DNA of 39,831 bases from Pseudoxanthomonas sp. (GTDB lineage Bacteria; Pseudomonadota; Gammaproteobacteria; Xanthomonadales; Xanthomonadaceae). The stretch is from NCBI RefSeq assembly GCF_002863005.1, contig NZ_PKDG01000046.1:1-39831 (forward strand), given 5' to 3'. The position numbers and the translations under genes were made by a program. The notes under the pieces were generated by a model that did no database searches, had not been told where the DNA came from, and worked only from the letters and a program-made list of their open reading frames with translations. Below, in pieces: positions 10,224-17,755 of this stretch (position 1 is the stretch's first letter; each line of letters opens with the position of its first letter).

Positions 10224-11476
10224 GCGAATCGCTCCGGTCGGTACGGCGAAGGGTCGAACGCCGGCGTGCGGCCGGTCATCAGGTCGGCCATCAGCTGGCC
10301 GGTGGAACTGCTCATGCTGATCCCGAGCATGCCGTGGCCGGCGGCGATCCAGACATGCTCATGGCCCGGCGCCCGCCCCAGCAGCGGCAGGTCGTCCCAG
10401 GTCATCGGCCGCCATCCGCACCAGCGCTCCTGCACCTCGGGGCCCACGGGCTCGCGCAGGAACTCGCGCGCACCGCGCTCCAGCGCCGCCAGCCGCATCG
10501 CGTTGAGCGTGTCGTCGTGGCCGGAGAATTCCATCGTGCTGCCCAGCCGGTAGCCGCTTTCCCAGACGGTCACGCAGACCGAGCGGTCCTTGAGCAACAT
10601 CGGGTGACGCGGTACGCGCGAGGGGCGCGAATAGGTGATCGAGTATCCCTTGCCGGGCTGGATCGGCGCCCTCACTCCCAGCGTGCGCGCAAATGCGGGG
10701 GTCCATGCACCCAGCGCGATCACCGCGTCCCGCCCTTCTCGCGTGCCCTGCGATGTCGTCAGACGCACGCCGCCCGCGGCCCGCTCCAGCCGCTCCACTC
10801 GGCAATGCGCCTCGATGCGGCCGCCCCGCTCGCGCACCACGCGTGCCAGTTCGGCCACGTAGCGGTCGGGACGCAGGCGTGCATCGCCGGGGAAGCGGAT
10901 CGCACCGGCGACGCCCGGCAGCATCGCGGGCTCTTCGCGCTCGTAGGTGGTGCCGTCGAACACCTGCGTGGCGATGCCGAATTCCGCCAGCACCGCCGCC
11001 TCGTCGACGTAATGCTGGAACCGGCGGTGGTCGCGGAAGACGTAATCGAGCCCCTCTTCCTCGAACTCGCATGCCAGGCCGTAGCGCTGTACCCAGTCCG
11101 CCAACCGCGTGCGCGCATCGTTGAGCAACGCGGAGCGCGCGTGCGTGCTCGCCCGCCAGTCGCGCACGTTGCAGCGCGCAGCGAAGCGCAGCAGCCAGTG
11201 CCACAGCGCCGGATCGACGCGCGGCTTGAGGTAGAGCGGCGCATCGGGCGTGAACATCCAGCGCAGCGCCTGCGCCACCACGCCGGGCGCAGCCAAGGGT
11301 GGCGCGTGACTAGGGGTGATGGTGCCGCAATTGCCGTGCGAGGCGCCGCTGCCGACGGCGGCGGCATCGAGGATGCGCACGCTGCGCCCGGCTTCCAGCA
11401 ACGCGAGGCCCGTCGCCAGGCCGATGGCGCCACCGCCGATGATGAGGACGTCGTCGTGGGGGGATTTCACCGCCAC
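10220..11476 (-). CDS. DadA-like FAD-dependent D-amino-acid dehydrogenase
   Basis: A 418-aa flavoprotein of the DAO/DadA family, which oxidises amine or amino-acid substrates to imines. The N-terminal FAD site is DVLIIGGGAIGLATGLALLE (about residues 9-28). The region SHGNCGTITPSHAPPLAAPG is typical of the DadA/hydroxyproline-dehydrogenase branch. A conserved VIALGAWTPAFA and the C-terminal WIAAGHGMLGISMSSSTGQL complete the fold. Most likely substrates are D-amino acids or cis-4-hydroxy-D-proline, which sequence alone cannot separate. No racemase lies beside it. It overlaps gor by 4 nt and follows the DUF418 gene by 13 nt. Confidence 0.8.
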   Translation of the reverse strand: MAVKSPHDDVLIIGGGAIGLATGLALLEAGRSVRILDAAAVGSGASHGNCGTITPSHAPPLAAPGVVAQALRWMFTPDAPLYLKPRVDPALWHWLLRFAARCNVRDWRASTHARSALLNDARTRLADWVQRYGLACEFEEEGLDYVFRDHRRFQHYVDEAAVLAEFGIATQVFDGTTYEREEPAMLPGVAGAIRFPGDARLRPDRYVAELARVVRERGGRIEAHCRVERLERAAGGVRLTTSQGTREGRDAVIALGAWTPAFARTLGVRAPIQPGKGYSITYSRPSRVPRHPMLLKDRSVCVTVWESGYRLGSTMEFSGHDDTLNAMRLAALERGAREFLREPVGPEVQERWCGWRPMTWDDLPLLGRAPGHEHVWIAAGHGMLGISMSSSTGQLMADLMTGRTPAFDPSPYRPERFA

Positions 11477-11489
11477 AGTCTAGTCGCAA

Positions 11490-12737
11490 TCATCCCTGGC
11501 GTAGACGCATGGGCTGGGGCTTCAGGTACGTCATCGACCGCCACAGCCATTCCATCGGACCGAAGCGGAACCGCGACAGCCACAGGCGGCTCAGCAGCAC
11601 CTGCAGGCCGAACAGCACCAGCGCGAACACCGGTTGCCAGGCACGCGGGAGTTGCTCGAAATAGCCCAGCCCATAGCCATAGAAGATCCACGTGCACACC
11701 AGCGAGTGCATCAGGTAGTTGGTCAGCGCCATGCGGCCCGCAGGGGCCAGCGCGCCGAGCGGCCGCGCCCACCATGGGGACGCCAGCGCGCGCATCACCC
11801 AGGCGACGTAGCCCAGGCACATCAGCAGGTTCGCGATCAGCTGCAATGCGAACGCCGTCGAGATGCGCAGGTTGAAGGTGGCGAAGTCCATTGTGGGCTC
11901 CAGCGCCACCGACGCGACCATCGCCAGCACGCCGATTGGCAGCGCGACCCAGCGCAGCGCCCGGTACAGGCGCGGGAACTCGTGCGGCCGGGCGATGGCG
12001 CCACTGCGCACGAACCACGCGCCCAGCAGGAACATGCCGAACACCACGAAGCCGAACATGGTGATGTTGCTCAGGGCCATGCCCGTGCTCTTCAGTCGCT
12101 GCCAGGTGGCCTCGGCATAGCTGCCGCTGCCGTAGGCGGCCCGCTCGTTCTCGATCAGCACCTGCATCTGCTTGCCGATCTCGCCCATGGCCTTGTCCCA
12201 GCCCTCAGTGCCGCCGAGCAGCGATCCCATGCCCCCCATCAGGTACATGAAGCCGATGGGCACGACATAAATGAGCACGCCCAGCCAGACCAGCCAGCGC
12301 GCGGGCAGTGGCCGGAAAGCGAGCAGCAGGAACGAGCACAGCGCGTACATCATCAGGATGTCGCCCGCCCAGATGAAGATCGCATGGACCGCGCCGAAGG
12401 CCAGCAGCACCAGGCCGCGACGCCAGTACACCCCGGCGAACGGTCGGCCGGAGCGTTCGGCGCGCTGCGACATCACCGCGAAGCCCATGCCGAACAGCAG
12501 CGAGAACAGCGTGTAGAACTTGCCCTGCACCAGCACGTAGACCAGCAGGTCGACGGTCCGGTCCATGCCCGTGAGCGCGGGATCGAGCCCTGTACCCGCC
12601 GCCATCACCGGCCCCACGAAACCTTCCAGGTTCATCAGCAGGATGCCCAGCAGCGCGAACCCGCGCAGCACATCCATCGCTTCGATGCGTTCGGCCACCG
12701 CGATCGGTGCCAGGTTGTCCGTCGTCTGCGCCGTCAT
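11490..12737 (-). CDS. DUF418-family integral membrane protein
   Basis: A 415-aa inner-membrane protein with about nine hydrophobic helices. The N-terminal sequence IEAMDVLRGFALLGILLMN (from about residue 18) is the diagnostic DUF418/heparan-N-acetyltransferase-like opening. The C-terminal half has LAPAGRMALTNYLMHSLVCT and the WxRxFRFGPMEWLWRSMTY ending of DUF418 proteins. Members are thought to be acyltransferase-like membrane proteins, but no activity is established. It is the first gene of the DUF418-dadA-gor group. The start is the ATG followed by a 17-residue polar tail. Confidence 0.85.
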   Translation of the reverse strand: MTAQTTDNLAPIAVAERIEAMDVLRGFALLGILLMNLEGFVGPVMAAGTGLDPALTGMDRTVDLLVYVLVQGKFYTLFSLLFGMGFAVMSQRAERSGRPFAGVYWRRGLVLLAFGAVHAIFIWAGDILMMYALCSFLLLAFRPLPARWLVWLGVLIYVVPIGFMYLMGGMGSLLGGTEGWDKAMGEIGKQMQVLIENERAAYGSGSYAEATWQRLKSTGMALSNITMFGFVVFGMFLLGAWFVRSGAIARPHEFPRLYRALRWVALPIGVLAMVASVALEPTMDFATFNLRISTAFALQLIANLLMCLGYVAWVMRALASPWWARPLGALAPAGRMALTNYLMHSLVCTWIFYGYGLGYFEQLPRAWQPVFALVLFGLQVLLSRLWLSRFRFGPMEWLWRSMTYLKPQPMRLRQG

Positions 12738-12792
12738 TCCCTTCCCCTGTTCGATGGCGGATTAGACCATGCCATCCGTGGATGGCCTTCGT

Positions 12793-12825
12793 GCCAAAAG
12801 AAACGGCCCGCATTCGCGGGCCGTT
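12793..12825 (-). terminator. Rho-independent terminator of slyD
   Basis: A perfect 10-bp stem (AACGGCCCGC, 12802-12811, with its complement at 12816-12825) and a 4-nt loop. It is followed on the reverse strand by the T-rich tail TTTCTTTT. It lies about 20 nt after the slyD stop and before the DUF418 gene. Confidence 0.9.
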
Positions 12826-12846
12826 CCGGACGCTGCCGCGGGGCGC

Positions 12847-13326
12847 TCAGTGGTGGTGTCCACCGTCGCCATGCACGTGGCCGTGTTCGATCTCTTCCGC
12901 GCTGGCTTCGCGCACTTCCACGATCTCCACGTCGAAGTGGAGGTCCTTGCCGGCCATCGGATGGTTGAGGTCCACGTCCACCACGCTCATGCCGACCTTC
13001 TGGATGGTGACCGCGCGAGGGCCGAAGTTGGTCTGCAGCACCACCTGCTGGCCGGGGATCAGGCGCTGGTTGCCGAAGTGCTTCTTCGGTACGCGCTGGG
13101 TCAGGCCGTCGCGGCGCTCGCCGTACGCATCGGCTGCGGCGACGTCGACGCCGAAGCTCTCGCCCGCCTCGCGTTCCTGCATCGCGTTCTCCAGACCGGG
13201 AATGATGTTGCCATGGCCGATCAGGATCGCCAGCGGCTCGCGGTCCTTAGAGGTTTCGATCGGCTCCTGGCCGGCTTCGGACACGGTGTAATGGAAACGG
13301 ACGACGCTGTCTTTTGCGATTTTCAT
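12847..13326 (-). CDS. slyD: FKBP-type peptidyl-prolyl isomerase SlyD
   Basis: Cytoplasmic proline isomerase and chaperone that binds nickel and other metals. The 159-aa product starts MKIAKDSVVRFHYTV, has the FKBP core with GHGNIIPGLENAM, then the insert-in-flap chaperone domain (GVDVAAADAYGERRD to HPMAGKDLHFDVEIV). It ends in a short His-rich tail HGHVHGDGGHHH, shorter than in E. coli SlyD. The start was placed at the ATG opening the FKBP fold; an open frame continues upstream without support. It is divergent from the NlpC/P60 gene, with 83 nt between starts. Regulation by metal cannot be seen. Confidence 0.93.
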   Translation of the reverse strand: MKIAKDSVVRFHYTVSEAGQEPIETSKDREPLAILIGHGNIIPGLENAMQEREAGESFGVDVAAADAYGERRDGLTQRVPKKHFGNQRLIPGQQVVLQTNFGPRAVTIQKVGMSVVDVDLNHPMAGKDLHFDVEIVEVREASAEEIEHGHVHGDGGHHH

Positions 13327-13409
13327 GCGGGACTCTGGACGGGGCCTGCCGTCGGGCAGGACGGACGCGGCTTGTCGGCCGCAAGGGAATGCGGCGAAGA
13401 TGCGCCGCG

Positions 13410-13967
13410 ATGAAGGCCCGACATTATCCCGGCTTGCCCACGCCCGCGCCACTTCGGCCGTGGGTCCTGGCCCTCTTCTGCGCTGGTCTGTGCGGGCTGG
13501 CCGGGTGCGGCGGCTCCAAGCCGCAGGCACGCAAGCCCTCACCGCCGCCCAGTCAGCGGGCGTGGCCCGTGGTGCAGGCCGACGATCCGGCCGCCGCCAC
13601 GTCGGTACTCATGCGGGCCATCGGCCTGGTGGGAACGCCTTACCGCTACGGCGGCAACACGCCGGAATCGGGCTTCGACTGCAGCGGCCTGGTCACCTAT
13701 GTGTACCGCGACATGCTCGACCTGCGCCTGCCGCGCACCTCGCGCGAGCTCGCGCAGGTGCAGGGCCCCAGGATCGAACCGGGCCGTCTGGCACCGGCCG
13801 ACCTCGTGTTCTTCGGCAGCCGCGGCAGCGTGACCCATGTGGGCATCTATGTCGGCGAGGGCCGGTTCGTACACGCCCCCAGCACCGGCGGTACCGTCCG
13901 GCTCGATCACCTGGATGGGCCTTACTGGCGCGACCATTACAGCGGCGCGAAACGCGTGCTTCGTTAG
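13410..13967 (+). CDS. NlpC/P60 cell-wall peptidase, predicted lipoprotein
   Basis: A 185-aa product with a type II signal peptide: basic start, hydrophobic residues 18-31, and lipobox LAGC with Cys33. A proline-rich linker leads to an NlpC/P60 domain (about 63-185) with the nucleophile in DCSGLV (Cys91), His143 in VTHVGIYVG and His155 in FVHAP. Such enzymes cut D-glutamyl-diaminopimelate bonds in peptidoglycan stems, here probably at the outer membrane. The chosen ATG gives a compact signal peptide. An in-frame ATG 21 nt upstream (13389) is possible but its AGGG is too close. A paralogue follows 119 nt downstream. Confidence 0.88.
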   Translation: MKARHYPGLPTPAPLRPWVLALFCAGLCGLAGCGGSKPQARKPSPPPSQRAWPVVQADDPAAATSVLMRAIGLVGTPYRYGGNTPESGFDCSGLVTYVYRDMLDLRLPRTSRELAQVQGPRIEPGRLAPADLVFFGSRGSVTHVGIYVGEGRFVHAPSTGGTVRLDHLDGPYWRDHYSGAKRVLR

Positions 13968-13987
13968 GATTCGGTCAACTCTGTGAC

Positions 13988-14025
13988 GCGTGACGTTCAC
14001 GCTTAACGAATAAATAACGATTTAT
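13988..14025 (+). promoter_or_regulatory. Palindrome cluster upstream of the second NlpC/P60 gene
   Basis: Two inverted repeats lie close together in the only AT-rich stretch of this neighbourhood. The first is GCGTGA-cgt-TCACGC (13988-14002). The second is the perfect ATAAAT-AACG-ATTTAT (14010-14025), overlapped by a TAACGA direct repeat. A binding site or promoter region for the 14087 gene is likely by position, but the regulator is unknown. Confidence 0.45.
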
Positions 14026-14086
14026 GAACCAAATCAGGCCGATCAGCCGGCATTATCGCCCCTGACTTGTTAAATCCCTACCGCGC

Positions 14087-14869
14087 GTGACGACCGACGA
14101 CGACCTGCCAACAGGCCAGCCTGCCGCCACCCACCGCCTGCCGCGGAGGGTTTCCCGACTTCTTCTCAGCCTTGGCCTCTTTGCCATGGCGTCTGCCGTA
14201 CACGCACAGACTGCACCCGTGGATGTCGACGGCGCGTCAAGCCCTGCCTCCGCGGACGTCGTGGTGGCCGCCCCCGCGCCGGCCAGCAAGCCCGTCATGG
14301 CGAGCGTGAAGGAAAAGGCTGCCGAAGCCGCGACTGCCACGCTGTCCGCCCTGCTTCCCCGCCTTGCCGCCAGCGACACCTTGCCGCTGGTCGACCGTTC
14401 CGCGATGGTCGCCGGCGACATCAGCAAGCTGCTGGCCGCCTACGACCTGAGCAAGGAAGGCGTGGTGTCGCAGGAACAGCAGGGCGGCAAGGTCAACGCC
14501 GTGCTGCAGCGCGCGCTGGCGCTGATGGGAACGCCCTACCGGTGGGGCGGCACCTCGCCCGACAGCGGCTTCGACTGCAGCGGGCTGGTCGGTTACGTCT
14601 TCCGTACCGCGCTGGGCATCGAACTGCCGCGCGTCTCCCGCGACATGGCCTCCAAGGCCGACGCCGAACTGGTCGCCGCGCGCGAAGAGCTGCGTCAGGG
14701 CGACCTGGTGTTCTTCGGCCTGAAGGGTCGTATCAACCACGTCGGCATCTACGTGGGCGAAGGCCGCTTCCTGCACTCGCCGAGCAGCGGCAAGGACGTG
14801 CGCGTGGACAGCCTGATCACCGGCTACTGGGCCAACCGCTACCTGAGCGGCCGCCGCGTCGCGATGTAA
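14087..14869 (+). CDS. NlpC/P60 cell-wall peptidase with long periplasmic linker
   Basis: A 260-aa secreted peptidase paralogous to the preceding gene. A GTG start is followed by an acidic N-terminus and a Sec signal (hydrophobic residues 24-38, cleavage after AVHA-Q), with no lipobox Cys. Residues 41-135 are an Ala-rich linker. The C-terminal NlpC/P60 domain carries GTPYRWGGTSPDSGFDCSGL (catalytic Cys164), His218 in INHVGIYVG and a third His in RFLHSPSS. It probably hydrolyses peptidoglycan stem peptides in the periplasm. A strong intrinsic terminator follows. The two tandem genes share the catalytic-domain sequence but differ in anchoring, soluble versus lipidated. Confidence 0.88.
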   Translation: MTTDDDLPTGQPAATHRLPRRVSRLLLSLGLFAMASAVHAQTAPVDVDGASSPASADVVVAAPAPASKPVMASVKEKAAEAATATLSALLPRLAASDTLPLVDRSAMVAGDISKLLAAYDLSKEGVVSQEQQGGKVNAVLQRALALMGTPYRWGGTSPDSGFDCSGLVGYVFRTALGIELPRVSRDMASKADAELVAAREELRQGDLVFFGLKGRINHVGIYVGEGRFLHSPSSGKDVRVDSLITGYWANRYLSGRRVAM

Positions 14870-14892
14870 GCGCCGCCGATCCGCGACACGAC

Positions 14893-14922
14893 GAAGGCCG
14901 CCACGCGCGGCCTTCTTCTTTT
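14893..14922 (+). terminator. Rho-independent terminator of the second NlpC/P60 gene
   Basis: A perfect 9-bp stem GAAGGCCGC / GCGGCCTTC with a 5-nt loop is followed by TTCTTTT, 23 nt after the stop codon. Confidence 0.9.
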
Positions 14923-15038
14923 GAGCGCGACGTTGCAACGCGGCTTGCACCGCACTGCCGATTGCCGCCATCCTCCCGCAGGTGCGGCCACCCTGCGCAT
15001 GCCACCTGTTTCTTCGCGCCGAAGGGGAGTCGTACGCG

Positions 15039-15908
15039 ATGCAGGCTTCACTGCTGACCAACCTGCTGCTGCCACTGGCCTTGGGCATCATCATGCTCGG
15101 GCTGGGATTGGGACTGACGCTGGACGATTTCCGCCGGGTCGCACGCTATCCGCGCGCGGTGCTGATCGGGCTCGCGCTGCAGACCCTCCTCCTGCCCTGG
15201 GTGGCCTTCGGCCTGGCGCTGGGATTCGGCCTGCCAGCCGAACTCGCCGTGGGCCTGATGCTGTTGGCCGCCTCACCCGGCGGCGCCACGGCCAATATCT
15301 ACAGCCACTTGGCGCGCGGCGACGTGGCACTGAACATCACCCTGACCGCGATCAACAGCCTGCTCTGCCTGCTGACGCTGCCGGTGATCCTCAACCTGTC
15401 GCTGGAATACTTCCTCGGCGCGGGCCAGTACGTACCGCCTCCGACCAAGAAAGTGGTGGAAGTCGCGGCGATCATCCTGCTGCCCGTCGGCATCGGCATG
15501 CTGCTGCGCGCGAAACTGCCGGGCTTCGCAGCACGCGCGGAGAAACCCATACGGCTGCTGTCGGTCCTCGTGCTCGCGTTGCTGGTGGTCGCGGCGGTCG
15601 TGCAGGCACGGGAAACGCTGGCCACCTACTTCGCCATCGTCGGCCTGGCCTGCTTGCTGTTCAACCTGGCCAGCATGGGCGCCGGCTATGTGGCGCCGCT
15701 GGCGCTACGCCTGCCGAAGAAGCAGGCCATCGCCATCGCGATGGAAATCGGCATCCACAATGGCACGCTGGCGATCTTCATCGCGCTCAACGTGCTGGAG
15801 AAGCCGACGATCTCCGTGCCCGCCGCAGTCTACAGCCTGCTGATGTTCGTCACGGCGGCGGTGTTCGCCTGGTGGGTGTCGCGCAGCGCGCGTGAGGCCA
15901 ACGTCTAG
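15039..15908 (+). CDS. Bile acid:sodium symporter family (BASS) transporter
   Basis: A 289-aa inner-membrane protein with about nine to ten helices. It starts MQASLLTNLLLPLALGIIML with AAGGGGAG upstream, so the in-frame extension before it is ignored. Family landmarks are GLTLDDFRRV (about residue 25), ASPGGATANIYSHLARGDVA (about 84-103), which forms the first crossover/sodium-binding segment, and EIGIHNGTLAIFIA, the second. The protein is a sodium-coupled importer of organic anions; in bacteria the substrate is often unknown (pantoate or 2-keto acids in studied members). It ends convergently on the GNAT gene with a shared CTAG that supplies both stop codons. Confidence 0.87.
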   Translation: MQASLLTNLLLPLALGIIMLGLGLGLTLDDFRRVARYPRAVLIGLALQTLLLPWVAFGLALGFGLPAELAVGLMLLAASPGGATANIYSHLARGDVALNITLTAINSLLCLLTLPVILNLSLEYFLGAGQYVPPPTKKVVEVAAIILLPVGIGMLLRAKLPGFAARAEKPIRLLSVLVLALLVVAAVVQARETLATYFAIVGLACLLFNLASMGAGYVAPLALRLPKKQAIAIAMEIGIHNGTLAIFIALNVLEKPTISVPAAVYSLLMFVTAAVFAWWVSRSAREANV

Positions 15909-16342
15909 CTGTCGGTAGCGGAACCGCGCGCCACATACGCCATGCTGATCGATGCGGGCGCCGTGTCGGCGAACCCGAACTGCGCATAGAGGTGCCTGGC
16001 CTCACCATCCGCGACCAGCATGACGTAGGCCGACGCCGGTGCGTTCGCGCGCAGCCAAGCATCCAGCGCGGCCATGATGCGCTTGCCCAATCCCTGCCCC
16101 TGGTGGTCACGTCGCACGGCGATGTCCGCGACGACGAACACGGTGCCGCCGTCGCCGACCACCCGCCCCATGCCGATCACGTCACCGGCTTTCACCAGGC
16201 TGACGCCGTACAGCGTGTTCGCAAGCCCGCGATCGGCGGCTTCCCGCGACTTCGGCGACAGGCCCGTCTCGATGCGGAGCCGCCGGTAGGTCGTCGCATC
16301 GGGAAACGACTCGAGCAGTTCGATCGTCCCGGCGTCGCTCAT
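15905..16342 (-). CDS. GNAT-family N-acetyltransferase
   Basis: A 145-aa cytoplasmic acetyl-CoA-dependent acetyltransferase. Motif A is VVADIAVRRDHQGQGLGKRI (about residues 68-87), with the pyrophosphate-binding QGQGLG loop. Motif B follows in YAQFGFADTAP, where HLYAQFGF is typical. The small-molecule substrate cannot be inferred. The ATG overlaps the stop of the dicarboxylate symporter gene by 4 nt, implying coupled translation. A larger open frame continues upstream but lies inside that gene in another frame. Confidence 0.87.
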   Translation of the reverse strand: MSDAGTIELLESFPDATTYRRLRIETGLSPKSREAADRGLANTLYGVSLVKAGDVIGMGRVVGDGGTVFVVADIAVRRDHQGQGLGKRIMAALDAWLRANAPASAYVMLVADGEARHLYAQFGFADTAPASISMAYVARGSATDS

Positions 16343-17616
16343 GGCGTCGGCGCTGCGTCGTCCGCGAGGCCCACGTTCGTCGACGCCGATTCGTAGACCT
16401 CCCTGTCCAGCAGACCGGTTTCCTTCGCCACCAGCACCGGCACCAGCATCTGGCCGGTGACGTTGGTCATCGTGCGCATCATGTCGAGGATGCGGTCGAT
16501 CGCCACCAGCAGGCCGATGCCCTCCAGCGGCAGGCCCGCCGCGCTCAGCACCAGGGTCACCATCACCGTCGCCGTCCCCGGTACGCCGGCCGTGCCGAAG
16601 CTGCCCAGCACGGACGCCAGCAGGATCACGAAGTACTGGTTCACCGACAGGTCCAGCCCGAAATACTGCGCCACGAAGATAGAGGTCAGCGCGGGATAGA
16701 TCGCGCCGCAGCCGTCCATCTTGATGCTGGCGCCGAGCGGCACGGCGAACGCGGCGTAATCCTTGTCGACGCCGAGGTTGTGGGTGACGCTGCGCAACGC
16801 GACCGGCATCGACGCGAAGCTGGACGAACTGACGAACGCCACCTGCATGCCCGGCGCGGCGCCACGGAAGAACTTCCACGGGTTCAGGCCATGCGCGAGC
16901 AGCAGGCTGCCGTACACCACCACGATGTGGAGCGCGCAGGCGACATACAGCGCACCGATGTAGCTGCCCAGCGGCAGCAGCTTCTCGAAACCGTACGTGC
17001 CCACCAGCGAACCGATCAGGCCGAAGGTGCCGATCGGCGTCATCTCCAGCACGAAGCGCGTGACCTGCACCATCGTGTCGCTGGCCTCGCCCGCGAGCTT
17101 GCGCAGGCCCGCGCTGCGTTCGCCGAGCTTCACGAGTGCGAAGCCGAGCAATCCCGCGAAGAAGATCACCTGCAGGATCTTGCCTTCGGTCAACGCCTTG
17201 AACGGATTGGCGGGCACGATGTCGAGCAGCACCTGCACCGGCGTGGGCACTTCGCGCACCTGGTAGTCCGGCGCCATCATCAGCCCGCTGATGCCCTTGC
17301 CGGGTTGCACGATCCAGCCCACCGCCAGGCCCACGCAGACGGCCATCGCGGCGGTGATGGCGAACCACAGGAACGTGCGTCCGCCGAGTGCGGCGACCGA
17401 TTTCTGTCCATGCAGGCTGGACACTGCGTTGATCACCGCAAAGAACACCAGCGGCACCGCGATCATCTTGATCAGCGTGACGTACAGATCACCCAGCGGC
17501 TTCAGCCAGATGCCTGCCGCCGGCCCCATCAGCCAGCCCGCAAGCGCGCCCAGCGCGAAGCCGGCCACGACGCGCTGCCAGAACGGGATCTTCAACCAGG
17601 CCGAGACCAGCTTCAT
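16339..17616 (-). CDS. Dicarboxylate/amino acid:cation symporter (DAACS family)
   Basis: A 425-aa inner-membrane symporter of the GltP/DctA family, importing C4-dicarboxylates or acidic/neutral amino acids with sodium or protons. It starts MKLVSAWLKIPFWQRVVAGF, followed by helices with the family spacing. The Ser-rich hairpin 1 is AFVSSSSFASMPVAL (about residues 260-274). The substrate site is GASIKMDGCGAIYPAL, where GASIxMDG is typical. Hairpin 2 is GTAGVPGTATVM. The C-terminal IDRILDMMRTMTNVTGQ supplies the conserved Asp/Asn/Thr residues. GxxMDG-Cys and the short C-terminus resemble eukaryote-like sodium branches as much as GltP. It is co-directional and overlapping with the GNAT gene. Confidence 0.92.
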   Translation of the reverse strand: MKLVSAWLKIPFWQRVVAGFALGALAGWLMGPAAGIWLKPLGDLYVTLIKMIAVPLVFFAVINAVSSLHGQKSVAALGGRTFLWFAITAAMAVCVGLAVGWIVQPGKGISGLMMAPDYQVREVPTPVQVLLDIVPANPFKALTEGKILQVIFFAGLLGFALVKLGERSAGLRKLAGEASDTMVQVTRFVLEMTPIGTFGLIGSLVGTYGFEKLLPLGSYIGALYVACALHIVVVYGSLLLAHGLNPWKFFRGAAPGMQVAFVSSSSFASMPVALRSVTHNLGVDKDYAAFAVPLGASIKMDGCGAIYPALTSIFVAQYFGLDLSVNQYFVILLASVLGSFGTAGVPGTATVMVTLVLSAAGLPLEGIGLLVAIDRILDMMRTMTNVTGQMLVPVLVAKETGLLDREVYESASTNVGLADDAAPTP

Positions 17617-17699
17617 CCAGACGACTCACGTAGGCGGACGCGACACCTTAGCCCAAGGCCCCGCATGCGGCGAGCCTGCGCGCAGAATGCCGGGTGTCA

Positions 17700-17743
17700 T
17701 GAACAGGACACTGCCCGAACGGCATAATGACGCGTCCGTCATT
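17700..17743 (+). promoter_or_regulatory. Candidate promoter with operator-like palindrome for the phosphatase gene
   Basis: CATAAT (17723-17728) is a good -10 hexamer, with TGAACA 17 nt upstream as a weak -35. A perfect 7-bp inverted repeat AATGACG-CGTC-CGTCATT (17726-17743) overlaps the -10 and the expected start site. It ends 12 nt before the ATG. A repressor site is inferred from position. It does not match a PhoB box well. Confidence 0.45.
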
Positions 17744-17755
17744 CACCGGTTCGCC

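Noticed and set aside
17691..17713. GTGTC-8 nt-GACAC as a Pho box for the phosphatase
   Set aside because: It is an inverted repeat, whereas Pho boxes are direct repeats of CTGTCAT-like units.
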